A DNA stretch of 64,000 bases from Bacillota bacterium (GTDB lineage: Bacteria; Bacillota; Clostridia; Lachnospirales; Lachnospiraceae), in the NCBI GenBank assembly GCA_023436065.1, contig JAEZKU010000024.1, positions 434,001 to 498,000 on the forward strand, written 5' to 3'. The position numbers and the translations under genes were made by a program. Of the stretch, positions 18,117 to 26,682 are shown piece by piece; the stretch's first letter is position 1, and each line of letters opens with the position of its first letter. The notes under the pieces were generated by a model. It did no database searches and was not told the origin of the DNA. It was given only the letters and a program-made list of their open reading frames with translations.

Positions 18117-19019
18117 TTAACACCTTTCATGTTTTTGTTTATACTGTTTCATTAGGTTTACTGCCATCAGAAAAGCAATATAGAACGGAATCATAACAAG
18201 CAATATTGCATAAAAATCACGTGTCGCCGTATAGGAGGAACCTGTAACTCCTTTTATCATCAAATGACCTATTAGGTAGGATACCGGTAAAAGGAATAAC
18301 TTCATTGTAAAATGAAACACTTTTTTATTGCGATGCAATATAGACATCATTAATCCACAAATTGATGCAAATACTAAGGCAATCAGTGCATAGTATGTCA
18401 GGAACAATCTTGGTAATGTAACAATACCGCCGCCCGGATTGATATCTTTACCATACATCAATATATCTTCACTTCCATCGGTCTGATAATAATATACAGA
18501 TATAACATTTTCACCATTTGGATTTAAAATGGTATTATTTCCATTAGATTTTTTAATGTTTCTATTCCATATACTATTCCATGTAGTTATGTGATAGACA
18601 TAACCCGTATTGTCATCTGTCAGATATCTATTGATGTCATAACCATATACGGTTTCTTCAAATATAGCAAGCACTGACCCATTACCAATCTCATTGATTG
18701 TGACACTACTATCCCTATAAGGAATATACTCAGGTGCAGTCAAGAAAGCAATGGTTATGATAAAAATCATAATTGTAAGCATCATGGAGAGTACTGCCGT
18801 CTGAATTTTCATCTTACGTAACGTTGATCTCATCTTTCGTAATGGAGAGGCATTACTATCTGCCGGCACTTCATTAAAATTTCTCATCTCCTCAAGATAA
18901 GTCTTGCATTCCTGACACTGCTCAATATGTTCTTCAACCATATTGCAGGAATCATTACTAAGCATATTTTCTATATATAGAGGCAACACATCTTTAATGA
19001 TGTTACATGTTATTTTCAT
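18117..19019 (-). CDS. Zinc-finger anti-sigma factor, membrane bound
   Basis: A 300-residue protein. The N-terminal ~45 residues form a zf-HC2 motif (CNIIKDVLPLYIENML...EEHIEQCQEC, the H-x3-C-x2-C zinc site of ZAS-type anti-sigma factors). A single membrane helix near residues 75-95, an external region of ~90 residues and three C-terminal membrane helices follow. It overlaps the sigma-factor gene by 4 bp, the classic arrangement for a sigma/anti-sigma pair where the anti-sigma holds the sigma factor at the membrane until a signal arrives. The external part is not recognised. Confidence 0.85.
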   Translation of the reverse strand: MKITCNIIKDVLPLYIENMLSNDSCNMVEEHIEQCQECKTYLEEMRNFNEVPADSNASPLRKMRSTLRKMKIQTAVLSMMLTIMIFIITIAFLTAPEYIPYRDSSVTINEIGNGSVLAIFEETVYGYDINRYLTDDNTGYVYHITTWNSIWNRNIKKSNGNNTILNPNGENVISVYYYQTDGSEDILMYGKDINPGGGIVTLPRLFLTYYALIALVFASICGLMMSILHRNKKVFHFTMKLFLLPVSYLIGHLMIKGVTGSSYTATRDFYAILLVMIPFYIAFLMAVNLMKQYKQKHERC

Positions 19020-19501
19020 AAATAATCCCTCATTTCTTCTCTAATCTTATTGCTGGCCCTATGAAAAGTGACACAAGCCCAATTATCTGTTTTACCAAAC
19101 AGATTACCAATCTGTCTAAAACTCAGCTCGCCAAATACCCGTAGAGAAAACACTTCTTTATATGGCTCGGATAAATTATGAAGAATTTTATGAATTTTCA
19201 TCGACTCTTCAAATGATATCACCGATTTTTCCAAATCAAAACCATCTTTCTCTTCAGACACTGAGTCTAGCTCTATCAGATTTTTATTTTTTCTTAAGTA
19301 TGAATAATATAAGTTCTTAGCTATTTGAAATAGCCAAACCTTGATATCACAATCTCCTTTAAAGCTTTCAATAGCCTTTATCGCTTTTACAAATGTTTCA
19401 GATGTCAAATCTTCTGCTATATGTTTATCTTTTGATAGACTATATATAAAGAAGTAAACATCCTTAAAATAGTAACTATAAATCTCCTCAAGCCCTGTCA
19501 C
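19016..19501 (-). CDS. ECF-type RNA polymerase sigma factor
   Basis: A 161-residue sigma-70 family protein with region 2 (DLTSETFVKAIKAIESFKG, IKVWLFQIAKNLYYSYLR) and region 4 (LSEPYKEVFSLRVFGELSFRQIGNLFGKTDNWACVTFHRASNKIREEM). It lacks regions 1.1 and 3, so it is an ECF/SigW-like factor. Translation starts at GTG behind a full AGGAGGTG site. It overlaps its anti-sigma gene by 4 bp. ECF factors usually direct envelope stress or antimicrobial responses; the regulon is not evident here. Confidence 0.92.
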   Translation of the reverse strand: MTGLEEIYSYYFKDVYFFIYSLSKDKHIAEDLTSETFVKAIKAIESFKGDCDIKVWLFQIAKNLYYSYLRKNKNLIELDSVSEEKDGFDLEKSVISFEESMKIHKILHNLSEPYKEVFSLRVFGELSFRQIGNLFGKTDNWACVTFHRASNKIREEMRDYL

Positions 19502-19556
19502 TTTTTCACCTCCTATCTATAAGACGCACGAGATATCATAATCTTACAATAAAAAA

Positions 19557-19595
19557 TAAAAAATCTCAAAGCTTAATTATCTTTGAGATTTTTTA
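19557..19595. terminator. Bidirectional-looking intrinsic terminator
   Basis: A 10-bp stem, AATCTCAAAG (19562-19571) with CTTTGAGATT (19581-19590), is flanked by A and T runs. On the minus strand it ends the PepSY gene that stops at 19618. Confidence 0.75.
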
Positions 19596-19617
19596 TCACA
19601 TTTGAAGGATAAAAATA

Positions 19618-19860
19618 TTAATCTAATTCTATATCTAAAACATTTCCTGTATTTGCATCAACTTCAACCTGATATACTACGTCTTGCGGTGTTAATACTT
19701 TTACCTCATAAATTAAGCGTCCATGCTCTGTTTCTAATTCAGTTTTTATCACTTGGCCGGAGACATGATCTAATGCAATCTGAATTGAATCCTGTATGGA
19801 TATCATAGGTTGTTGACGATTATAAAAACCATTAATCCTGTTAAACTGATTATAATTCAT
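19618..19860 (-). CDS. Small PepSY-domain protein
   Basis: An 80-residue protein made almost entirely of one PepSY domain: SIQDSIQIALDHVSGQVIKTELE, RLIYEVKVLTP, then VYQVEVDANTGNVLDIELD, the characteristic ending. PepSY domains are thought to inhibit peptidases or to sense at the envelope. There is no signal peptide, so this copy is probably cytoplasmic or a partial domain. It is followed by a terminator and preceded at some distance by the M56 peptidase gene on the same strand, which makes a regulatory link conceivable but unproven. Confidence 0.8.
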   Translation of the reverse strand: MNYNQFNRINGFYNRQQPMISIQDSIQIALDHVSGQVIKTELETEHGRLIYEVKVLTPQDVVYQVEVDANTGNVLDIELD

Positions 19861-19928
19861 AGAATGCTCCTAATTTATTGCATTATATTATCCATTGTAT
19901 TCAGACTGCAGATAGATTGATATCCTTC

Positions 19929-21281
19929 CTATTTATACAGAGAGTCATCTGTAACATTATTTTGCGTATCTAAGAGCTCCTTGCACAGTATCATCATAAT
20001 GTACCCGCGCAGACCATCTGCTTTTCCAGTCTCGATCTGGGTCTGCATATATTGCAGGGCATCTTCACCACCATACTCAAAAAAGCTTTCATATTCTTTT
20101 TTATGAGCATTGATATAATCATATGGATTTGATGACGTCTTTGGCGAGGACATGATGATTTCTAAATTCTTTTCTACATCAAAATCGTTCTCGTCTGGTA
20201 ACTTATCGCTGTCTTCAAATTTATCTTCCATATCCTGATAATCGGTATCCTGCCTCATACGAGTGGATACTTCTCCTATCGCAGTATGAATAGGCTTCAA
20301 ATCAGCTTCTTGCACTTGTAGGTCTGCTTCTATCCTTTCGGATTTTACAGTAGGATTTGATATTAATCCAATCCCCACTGCTATTACAGCTATCATTGCA
20401 ATTGCAAGAACCCAGATCCTTGGTCTTTTGTAATTTAACACGTTTTTTATTCTGGCTTTGACATTCCCCTCACCAAAAGTAAGGGGACTTCCATTCATAA
20501 TATGCTTTCCTGTGGCAAGTGCCAATAAGGAGCTGGCATAAGATTTTTTAGTCTCTCCATCCATTTCTTTTAGTACCCTTTCATCACAGGATAACTCCAT
20601 GTCCATATTCATCAACAGAAAGGCAATCCATACCAGGGGATTAAACCAGTGAACGGATAATGTCAGGAAAGACAACACTTTAATGATGTGATCTGTTCGC
20701 TTAATATGGGTCTGCTCATGCAGCAAGACATAGCTTCTTTCGGTAGCGCTCAGTCCGACCGGTAAATATATCTTAGGTCTGATCAGTCCAAGTACAAAGG
20801 GTGTTTTTAGGTTCTTAGCTTCGTAGATATTTTTCTCAATGAATTGTGCACTTTTAAGCTGTCTTTTTAAGATTAAGACAGATACATTGTTATAAACCAG
20901 CAGAGCAATGATGCCTAGAATCCAGATGTATACTCCTATTTCCACATAAATCTGAAGTGGTTTCACACTTGCTTCAATCGTTTTCGAAGTAAGTAAACCA
21001 GATACAAAGGAATCAATTACTTCTATCCCACTATACATCTGTGGACTTTGCTGATAGATCATCTCTTGTGGGCTTGGTACTTGACTGGTATTGCGTGGTA
21101 TAAGACTGAACATGCTTTCAAAGGAATATGGGATGATAAGACGAAAAGCAACCACACTCCATAAGACATATGAGATTACCTTTGGAGCTTTTTTAAGTGC
21201 TAATCTGACAAGTATCACAAAGAGGATTACATAGTTCGCTGTAAGACTCATATTGATAACAGTAAGAAATAGTTCACTCAA
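19929..21281 (-). CDS. BlaR1-like M56 peptidase without a penicillin-binding sensor
   Basis: A 450-residue membrane metalloprotease. Four membrane segments in residues 1-310 surround the zinc motif LLHEQTHIKRTDH (HEXXH type) with a downstream NPLVWIAF and the MELSCDERVLK glutamate region. After the last helix (~295-312) there is only about 130 residues of polar extracellular sequence, with no SxxK or KTG motifs, so the beta-lactam-acylated sensor of true BlaR1 is missing. It starts at TTG behind AAGGAGGG, 2 bp after a BlaI-type repressor gene. It likely cleaves that repressor in response to an unknown signal. Confidence 0.87.
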   Translation of the reverse strand: MSELFLTVINMSLTANYVILFVILVRLALKKAPKVISYVLWSVVAFRLIIPYSFESMFSLIPRNTSQVPSPQEMIYQQSPQMYSGIEVIDSFVSGLLTSKTIEASVKPLQIYVEIGVYIWILGIIALLVYNNVSVLILKRQLKSAQFIEKNIYEAKNLKTPFVLGLIRPKIYLPVGLSATERSYVLLHEQTHIKRTDHIIKVLSFLTLSVHWFNPLVWIAFLLMNMDMELSCDERVLKEMDGETKKSYASSLLALATGKHIMNGSPLTFGEGNVKARIKNVLNYKRPRIWVLAIAMIAVIAVGIGLISNPTVKSERIEADLQVQEADLKPIHTAIGEVSTRMRQDTDYQDMEDKFEDSDKLPDENDFDVEKNLEIIMSSPKTSSNPYDYINAHKKEYESFFEYGGEDALQYMQTQIETGKADGLRGYIMMILCKELLDTQNNVTDDSLYK

Positions 21282-21283
21282 TG

Positions 21284-21646
21284 CTATCCCTCCTTGTGCT
21301 CGTCAATCAATCTCTTTAACTCTTCTGCTTGATGCTTGCTTAATTTTTTGCCGCTGATAAAAGCTGTCAAAAACTTCGGTAATGATCCTCCAAAGGTATC
21401 CTCAACAAAACGTATACTCTGCTTGGAATAATATTCGTCCTTTGTAATCAAAGAGGAAACCACGGCATTTTCATTTTGGAAAATACCCTTTTCACATAAC
21501 TTTTTCAGCATTGTATAGGTGGTAGACTTTTTCCAGTTCATTTCTGTTTCACATAGCTTCACCAGCTCACCTGAACCTATCGGTTCGTTCTGCCAGATTA
21601 AATCAGCAAACTTTTCTTCCGTCTCTGCGAGTATATATTGTTTCAT
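21284..21646 (-). CDS. BlaI/MecI/CopY-family transcriptional repressor
   Basis: A 120-residue winged-helix repressor: EEKFADLIWQNEPIGSGELVKLCETEMNWKKSTTYTMLKKLCEKGI is the DNA-binding part and the C-terminal ~40 residues form the dimerisation helices, with the expected protease-sensitive region between. Such proteins repress an operon encoding themselves and an M56 peptidase. Here the peptidase gene is next in the operon with a 2-bp gap. A strong double dyad lies right upstream at 21659-21706. GGGAGG precedes the ATG. Confidence 0.93.
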   Translation of the reverse strand: MKQYILAETEEKFADLIWQNEPIGSGELVKLCETEMNWKKSTTYTMLKKLCEKGIFQNENAVVSSLITKDEYYSKQSIRFVEDTFGGSLPKFLTAFISGKKLSKHQAEELKRLIDEHKEG

Positions 21647-21658
21647 GATACCTCCCTT

Positions 21659-21706
21659 GGTCTATTCAGTATAGACTTATGATATAAAGTCTATACTGAA
21701 TAGACC
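21659..21706. promoter_or_regulatory. Double BlaI-type operator
   Basis: Two 20-bp arms (21659-21678 and 21687-21706) form a perfect inverted repeat around 8 bp. Each arm itself contains a dyad of the form TCTAT-N5-ATAGA, so two repressor dimers could bind side by side. The element begins 13 bp upstream of the BlaI-type start codon. A partial further copy (ATATAGAC) follows near 21716. Confidence 0.85.
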
Positions 21707-21739
21707 AAATTGTCAATATAGACCATAAAAATATAATAA

Positions 21740-22093
21740 TTACCCATTTATTTGGTTCTCAATGTATGTCTGCGCGATAAGCATAGCTTGAATAATATGC
21801 TGAAGACGATTGAATTGGACGCTTCCACTTTCATATTTACTTTGAGCCTTTGTGGTCTTATTTATGATTGAGATGATCGGAGGTAATGCATCTGTCAGTT
21901 CTTTGCTTGTATAACCTGTTGTTTGATTACCAGATATGAGCTCCTTTGAAATATAGAGCGCTTTAATTCTGTTTTTTAAGAGCGAATGCTGTGACGTCCC
22001 CTCGGCAAATTTATGCAGCATTTTCTCGCAATTAGTAATAGTAGAAGATAGCAAGGAGATTGCCTTTTCTAATTCTCTTGTACTGAATTCCAA
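21740..22093 (-). CDS. Small helical protein with an internal tandem repeat, unknown function
   Basis: A 117-residue protein that is not recognised. It consists of two similar halves of about 53 residues: both begin with a T/S-x-ELxxA motif (STRELEKAISLL and TSKELTDALPPI), then a Thr/Lys-rich helix, then an LxxxIxAxxIxxxxI helix (LLKNRIKALYISKELI and LQHIIQAMLIAQTYIE). All predicted structure is helical. A frame extends to 22126, but AAGGAG at good distance from the TTG at 22093 decides the start. It sits upstream of the BlaI operator on the same strand and is separately promoted. Confidence 0.65.
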   Translation of the reverse strand: MEFSTRELEKAISLLSSTITNCEKMLHKFAEGTSQHSLLKNRIKALYISKELISGNQTTGYTSKELTDALPPIISIINKTTKAQSKYESGSVQFNRLQHIIQAMLIAQTYIENQING

Positions 22094-22163
22094 CCTGTTT
22101 TCTCCTTTTTCAAGAAGTAATATCACGAACTAATTCCTGCTTAGTTTTTCAATCGCCTGATTC

Positions 22164-22217
22164 TCATTTGGTAACTGCAATTTCAATACCATTCTCTTTT
22201 ATCACTTTTATTTGCAT
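22164..22217 (-). pseudogene. Possible 5' remnant of a DUF4180-type gene
   Basis: GGAGG precedes an ATG that opens a 17-codon frame (MQIKVIKENGIEIAVTK) ending in TGA. The peptide resembles the first residues of DUF4180 proteins as remembered (M-x-IKxxxxNGIxIA). No continuation is found downstream, so this may be what is left after a deletion, or a short leader peptide. Low confidence. Confidence 0.3.
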
Positions 22218-22353
22218 AGTATCCTCCATCTTAATAATTTATTGCTTTACTCTTAGTCATCAACAACAACTAAACTCTTCAAATAAAATTCTTGACCTGT
22301 CTATTACTATACAGTTTATACTACTTTTTAAAAAAGAAAAGAGGTAAATTAAT

Positions 22354-23121
22354 TTGACAGTGATTGAAGAAAAGAAAATGATAAACGAAATACCGGTAAT
22401 CATATGTAAAAGAGATCATTATACAAAAAAGCCCCTTGTTATAATGAGTCACGGTTTCACCGGCAGTAAAAATGATATAAAAAGTAAAGGATATTTAAGT
22501 CACCTGGCGGAATTAGGTTATTATGCAGTAGCACTTGATAACAGACTCCATGGTGACAGGCCCGGGCCTGATTTACTCACAACGATAATGAAATCCTCCG
22601 GTAAAATAGATTTGCTTTTACTACGAAGGGCAATCAAAGAAACGGCTGATGATATAAAATCAATAATTGATGAGCTATCCAAAGAAGATGATGTTGATGA
22701 AAACAGGATTGCAATGATCGGTGTTTCGATGGGTGGATTCATTACATACAGGTCCATGATAATTGACGACAGAATCAAGGTTGGGATTCCCCTTATTAGT
22801 TCTCCCTTTTGGGATGATATCCCCGGTGATGTTCCAATTCATCTTGATGAAGAAGAGAAAAAGGAATTAGCTGTGCTTTCCGAATGTTATCAACCCTCAA
22901 ACAATTTAGACAAATTTTATCCTGCCTCATTATTAATGCAGATCGGTGATATAGACAAGCACTATAATGTCAACAGAATTATAGATTTTTATAATGAGCT
23001 AAGAAAATATTATATCGATGATCCGGAAAAAATAGAATTGATCGTATATCCGAATACAAGGCATGAATTTACAAAAGAAATGTGGGAACATGCGTTACGG
23101 TTTCTGAAAATGAATTTGTAA
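22354..23121 (+). CDS. Alpha/beta hydrolase (prolyl-oligopeptidase-like esterase)
   Basis: A 255-residue cytosolic hydrolase. The oxyanion region is MSHGFTGSKND, the nucleophile elbow GVSMGG, the acid lies in IGDIDKHYN and the His in TRHEFTKE. The build matches YitV/YtmA-type single-domain esterases of Bacilli and Clostridia. Translation begins at TTG 22354 after a GAGG box. It is transcribed alone, and a hairpin at 23132-23163 follows the stop. The substrate is unknown. Confidence 0.87.
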   Translation: MTVIEEKKMINEIPVIICKRDHYTKKPLVIMSHGFTGSKNDIKSKGYLSHLAELGYYAVALDNRLHGDRPGPDLLTTIMKSSGKIDLLLLRRAIKETADDIKSIIDELSKEDDVDENRIAMIGVSMGGFITYRSMIIDDRIKVGIPLISSPFWDDIPGDVPIHLDEEEKKELAVLSECYQPSNNLDKFYPASLLMQIGDIDKHYNVNRIIDFYNELRKYYIDDPEKIELIVYPNTRHEFTKEMWEHALRFLKMNL

Positions 23122-23131
23122 TTGATATCGC

Positions 23132-23163
23132 AAATGCCGGGTAGGAATTCCTACTCGGCATTT
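23132..23163. terminator. Hairpin between convergent genes
   Basis: A 32-bp almost perfect palindrome with 16-nt arms and one mismatch pair lies between the hydrolase (ends 23121) and Na/Pi transporter (ends 23241). T content after it is modest on both sides. Confidence 0.6.
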
Positions 23164-23240
23164 ACTTACTTCTCATATTTATTGTTGATATCCGGTATCT
23201 GCTTTCACCTTTCGTCCTGAATTCAAAGGTTTATTACTAT

Positions 23241-24965
23241 TTACATAGCTTCCTGTGAAAGCTTCTTTTTCTTTTCTCTTTCAATGGCTTGCAATGCTTC
23301 TGTTTTACTTCCGGTGGTGGATCGAATCGAGAAAGCAATGTTTACAATATGATCCGATACTCTTTGCAAGGAGAACAGAACGGAGTAAATACTCTTTGAT
23401 ACCTCAACAGGGTACATCCCGGAGCTTAAGCGAATGACGTGTTCGTTACGAGTAGAGGATATCAGTTTCTTTGTTTCCTTGTGTATATTTGAAATTATCT
23501 TGAAATTTTCGGTTCTGCGCTTTGTAAATGCATCAAACCCTAAGTCGAACATTTCAGAAATATGCTTATAGATTTGTTCAAGCTCTTCTTTGGTTTGATC
23601 TAAGAACTGTACATTATTATCCTTCATGTAACTGGTTTCTTTCGCCAAAAGTACCGCGTAATCACCCAAACGTTCAATATCGTTCGTTACATGATGCAAC
23701 CCGCCGATCAGTTTTTCGTCACCGGCGAATTTTGTAACTGATGAAATTTTGATAAAAAAGTTTGTAAGCTTATTTGTTAAGAAATCAATACGGTATTCTA
23801 CCTCGGCAATTTTTTTGCTTTCGCTCATATCTTCATTGATCAATGATGCAAAAGAACGATCAAGGTTCTCCTTCGCAAGAGTTGCCATATCGTACAATTC
23901 CCTTAAGGCCTGTTCGATGGCAACCGCAGGAGTTTGCAGGAAACGCTCATCAATATAGGACACTTCTTCCAGCTTCTCTTTTTTATCCTTCACCAAGGTT
24001 GTCACTAATTGGATTAACGGATCGAGAAATACAAGCAAGATTAAGGTGTAAAGACTATTATATATCAGGTTATAGGTTGCAAGGCTAAACTGGGGCTGAC
24101 CGGGGAACAGACCTTCAAACACGTTGGTAATGGGTACTCTGAAAATAATCAGGATAATCGAAAATGTGACCGCACCTATTACACTGGTAAGCACATGGAA
24201 TAATGCGATACGTTTCCCGTTGGCGTTTGTGGTCAGGGAAGCCATAATACCATCGCTACAGGTTCCAATATTTGCTCCCATCATTAAGAAAAACGACTGA
24301 TCTATATTGCTGATGACTCCAGTAGACAAGAATGCTATAAAAACGCCTGTTGCTGCCGTAGATGACTGTATGATTCCTGTAAAGAGAATTCCCAATAACA
24401 CCAATAGGATGGGATTCTGCATGATTTCATATTGGAATACTTTAGAGAGTTGAATACTCAGAGTCGAATCTGCTCCACCGATTGCCGTTTCCATTACTTC
24501 CATACCGACAAACAGCATACCAAACCCGATCAAAAATGGTGCAATCTTATTAAGGGTTTCGTTACTGGTGGAAAAAACGATGATGACACCGACGAACGCG
24601 ACCGCTGCAAAAACATAACTCATATTAAATCCACCCTTGCTGATACCTGAAAGGGCAAATATAAATGCAGTAAGAGTGGTGCCTACTTTTGCACCCAGGA
24701 TAAAACCTGAACCTTGCTTGACTGTTACTATATTTGCATGAGCAAGTCCTACTGTCATGATCGAAGTAGCTGAAGAAGATTGGACAAGTGCAGTGGCTCC
24801 GATCCCGATGCCATAATTAAAGACTCTGTTTTTGTTGAATTTTTTGAAAAGATTACGAATTCCTGATCCTGCGCTTCGTTCCAATCCGGAGCTCATCTGC
24901 TTCATACCAAACATAAATACAGCGACTCCGCCTAACATAAGCAGTAAATTCATTATAATTTCCAT
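23241..24965 (-). CDS. Na+/phosphate cotransporter family protein with PhoU-like domain
   Basis: A 574-residue protein. Residues 1-310 form the Na/Pi (NptA/PF02690) transporter with the duplicated QSS motif: GATALVQSSSATSIM in the first repeat and GIIQSSTAATGVF in the second. Residues ~340-560 are helical and match a PhoU-like regulatory domain. Bacterial members import phosphate or act as phosphate-related valves. GGGAGA precedes the ATG. A RelA/SpoT-type synthetase gene lies 72 bp upstream on the same strand, which may link phosphate or nutrient status to alarmone levels. Confidence 0.92.
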   Translation of the reverse strand: MEIIMNLLLMLGGVAVFMFGMKQMSSGLERSAGSGIRNLFKKFNKNRVFNYGIGIGATALVQSSSATSIMTVGLAHANIVTVKQGSGFILGAKVGTTLTAFIFALSGISKGGFNMSYVFAAVAFVGVIIVFSTSNETLNKIAPFLIGFGMLFVGMEVMETAIGGADSTLSIQLSKVFQYEIMQNPILLVLLGILFTGIIQSSTAATGVFIAFLSTGVISNIDQSFFLMMGANIGTCSDGIMASLTTNANGKRIALFHVLTSVIGAVTFSIILIIFRVPITNVFEGLFPGQPQFSLATYNLIYNSLYTLILLVFLDPLIQLVTTLVKDKKEKLEEVSYIDERFLQTPAVAIEQALRELYDMATLAKENLDRSFASLINEDMSESKKIAEVEYRIDFLTNKLTNFFIKISSVTKFAGDEKLIGGLHHVTNDIERLGDYAVLLAKETSYMKDNNVQFLDQTKEELEQIYKHISEMFDLGFDAFTKRRTENFKIISNIHKETKKLISSTRNEHVIRLSSGMYPVEVSKSIYSVLFSLQRVSDHIVNIAFSIRSTTGSKTEALQAIEREKKKKLSQEAM

Positions 24966-25037
24966 TGTGTTTCTCCCTATTTCATTATATTTTCTTTCTT
25001 CACCTTATTTCATAAACAGAAGGTCTTTACATTGGAA

Positions 25038-26027
25038 CTAATCGACAAGGTCATTTTGAAATCTTGAAAGATGCTCGTACGGCAGAATAAGTCTTCCGCG
25101 GAATAAGCCACATCCATCGTTGATCAGTGAATTATCCACTGCCGAAAACATATTTACATCCAATTTTGATAATTCAAGCTTCTGTAACAGGATAACTCTT
25201 TCATAAGCGTCATCAAAATAAATATTTTCTCCCTTTGGAATTGTATCACGTTTCGCTCTTTCAATTTCCTGTCGTTTTTCGTAACCCAAATGATTGGCAG
25301 GACCGATTTCAGCATAATCGTCCATTTCTTTTGTACGAAGCTGTACCTCCACATAACAACGGGCAAGGTTATCATAAAATGTTATATGTAGTGAGCGATA
25401 CCCATTGGACGCCGGATCAGCAACATAATCCCTATAATATGGGCTTACGCTCTCTTCTAACAGGGGGGATTTTTTCTGCCCATTCAGATAAGCCAATTCT
25501 GCGGTAAAACCGCGTTCCTCCATGAAAGCAGGCAACTGGTTGGCAACATCATATAGATATTTATTTTCTTTATCCGCAAGAATCTCATCTTCTTTCAAAT
25601 GACATTTGGGAAGGGAAATCACAATTCTGTATGCAATCAGGTCCCGAAAACAGGACAAATTGTTTTTCAGGTCAGGAAGAGATGGGTAATCGCCATGTTT
25701 TTTATAATACTCGTAGATATATTCCACGATGTAACCGTTAAATTTTGCTTCCGCACGTATCAGTGATTTAATTCGGCCCTTAAAAGTAAATGCAAGAAAA
25801 GGATATTCATTTGCCATATGTTTATAGAAATCCCGAATCCGCTGGGACTGCGAAGTAAGGAATTCGTTGTGTTGTAAAAGCTCCGTAATTTGAAGCAGAA
25901 AATTGCAGTGCAAAAGATCGATCTCATTATGAGTTTTCTTCGCTGACTGTTTCAAATCCTCAGTATATCTCTGTAATATCTTAAGAACCGTATCGCCTGA
26001 ATACAGATAATCATTTAATTTTATCAT
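25038..26027 (-). CDS. RelA/SpoT-domain (p)ppGpp synthetase without HD or TGS domains
   Basis: A 329-residue protein with a helical N-terminal ~95 residues and a RelA/SpoT nucleotidyltransferase domain (~100-265). Family motifs visible are CFRDLIAYRIV, SNGYRSLHITFYD, YVEVQLRTKEMDD and AEIGPANHLGYEK, matching the synthetase active-site order. There is no HD hydrolase domain in front and no TGS/ACT tail, so it can only be a small-alarmone-synthetase-like enzyme, longer than the ~210-residue YjbM/YwaC type. The start codon has no clear ribosome site. Whether it makes (p)ppGpp, pGpp or pyrophosphorylates something else is open. Confidence 0.85.
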   Translation of the reverse strand: MIKLNDYLYSGDTVLKILQRYTEDLKQSAKKTHNEIDLLHCNFLLQITELLQHNEFLTSQSQRIRDFYKHMANEYPFLAFTFKGRIKSLIRAEAKFNGYIVEYIYEYYKKHGDYPSLPDLKNNLSCFRDLIAYRIVISLPKCHLKEDEILADKENKYLYDVANQLPAFMEERGFTAELAYLNGQKKSPLLEESVSPYYRDYVADPASNGYRSLHITFYDNLARCYVEVQLRTKEMDDYAEIGPANHLGYEKRQEIERAKRDTIPKGENIYFDDAYERVILLQKLELSKLDVNMFSAVDNSLINDGCGLFRGRLILPYEHLSRFQNDLVD

Positions 26028-26108
26028 ATGGTTTCTTGCATCTGTTCATTTTCTTACAGATGAACTCTCCTTTCTTTAGTACCTTTATATCTATTTTCAA
26101 GATATACT

Positions 26109-26510
26109 TTATTTCAGTCCGGTAAACATCCAGTTAACACCAAATTTATCCCGTAGTGAGCCGTGCAGCTCTGCAAAAAACGTTGATGTAAGCTCCATGT
26201 ATATTTCAGCATCTTGTTTCAGTAAATCCCACGCATTTTCTACTAAACTCAAATCTTTTGTTGTAACAGAAATATACATATTGGTACCCGGTTGACACCG
26301 CTCCTCACCATCGGCGCACATAATTTCAGTGTCACCCCACTTAAGTCTTGCGTGAAGTACAAGATTTTTATCACTTTCTGATACCTGAAAACCAGGATTC
26401 GGAATATCTCCATATTTCTTTAATTCAGTGACTTTTGCACCAAAAGCTTTTGTATATACTTCAAGAGCTTCTGCACAGTTCCTATTGAAAAGCAGATAAT
26501 GAGAAAACAT
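26109..26510 (-). CDS. VOC-family (PhnB-like) protein
   Basis: A 133-residue vicinal-oxygen-chelate protein of the PhnB/3-demethylubiquinone-like subfamily: it opens with FSHYLLFNRNCAEALEVYTKAFGAK, includes LHARLKWGDTEIMCAD, ending in LRDKFGVNWMF, the usual C-terminal signature. Such small proteins are often annotated glyoxalase/bleomycin resistance-like but most have no known substrate. A longer frame reaches 26561, yet GGAGGAG is placed correctly for the ATG at 26510. It is likely monocistronic. Confidence 0.87.
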   Translation of the reverse strand: MFSHYLLFNRNCAEALEVYTKAFGAKVTELKKYGDIPNPGFQVSESDKNLVLHARLKWGDTEIMCADGEERCQPGTNMYISVTTKDLSLVENAWDLLKQDAEIYMELTSTFFAELHGSLRDKFGVNWMFTGLK

Positions 26511-26682
26511 TTTAACTCCTCCTATATTTTTAAGTATATTAATTACCACACTCTTTATCAATGATGTATTTTATTATTAACGTACACGTCAAAATCATAC
26601 GTTATTGTTTTAAAGCTTTCAGCAATCAGTAATCGCTGCCAAAAGTCTGGAAACCTTTCATTTCAAACCTTTTAGAGCCTAT

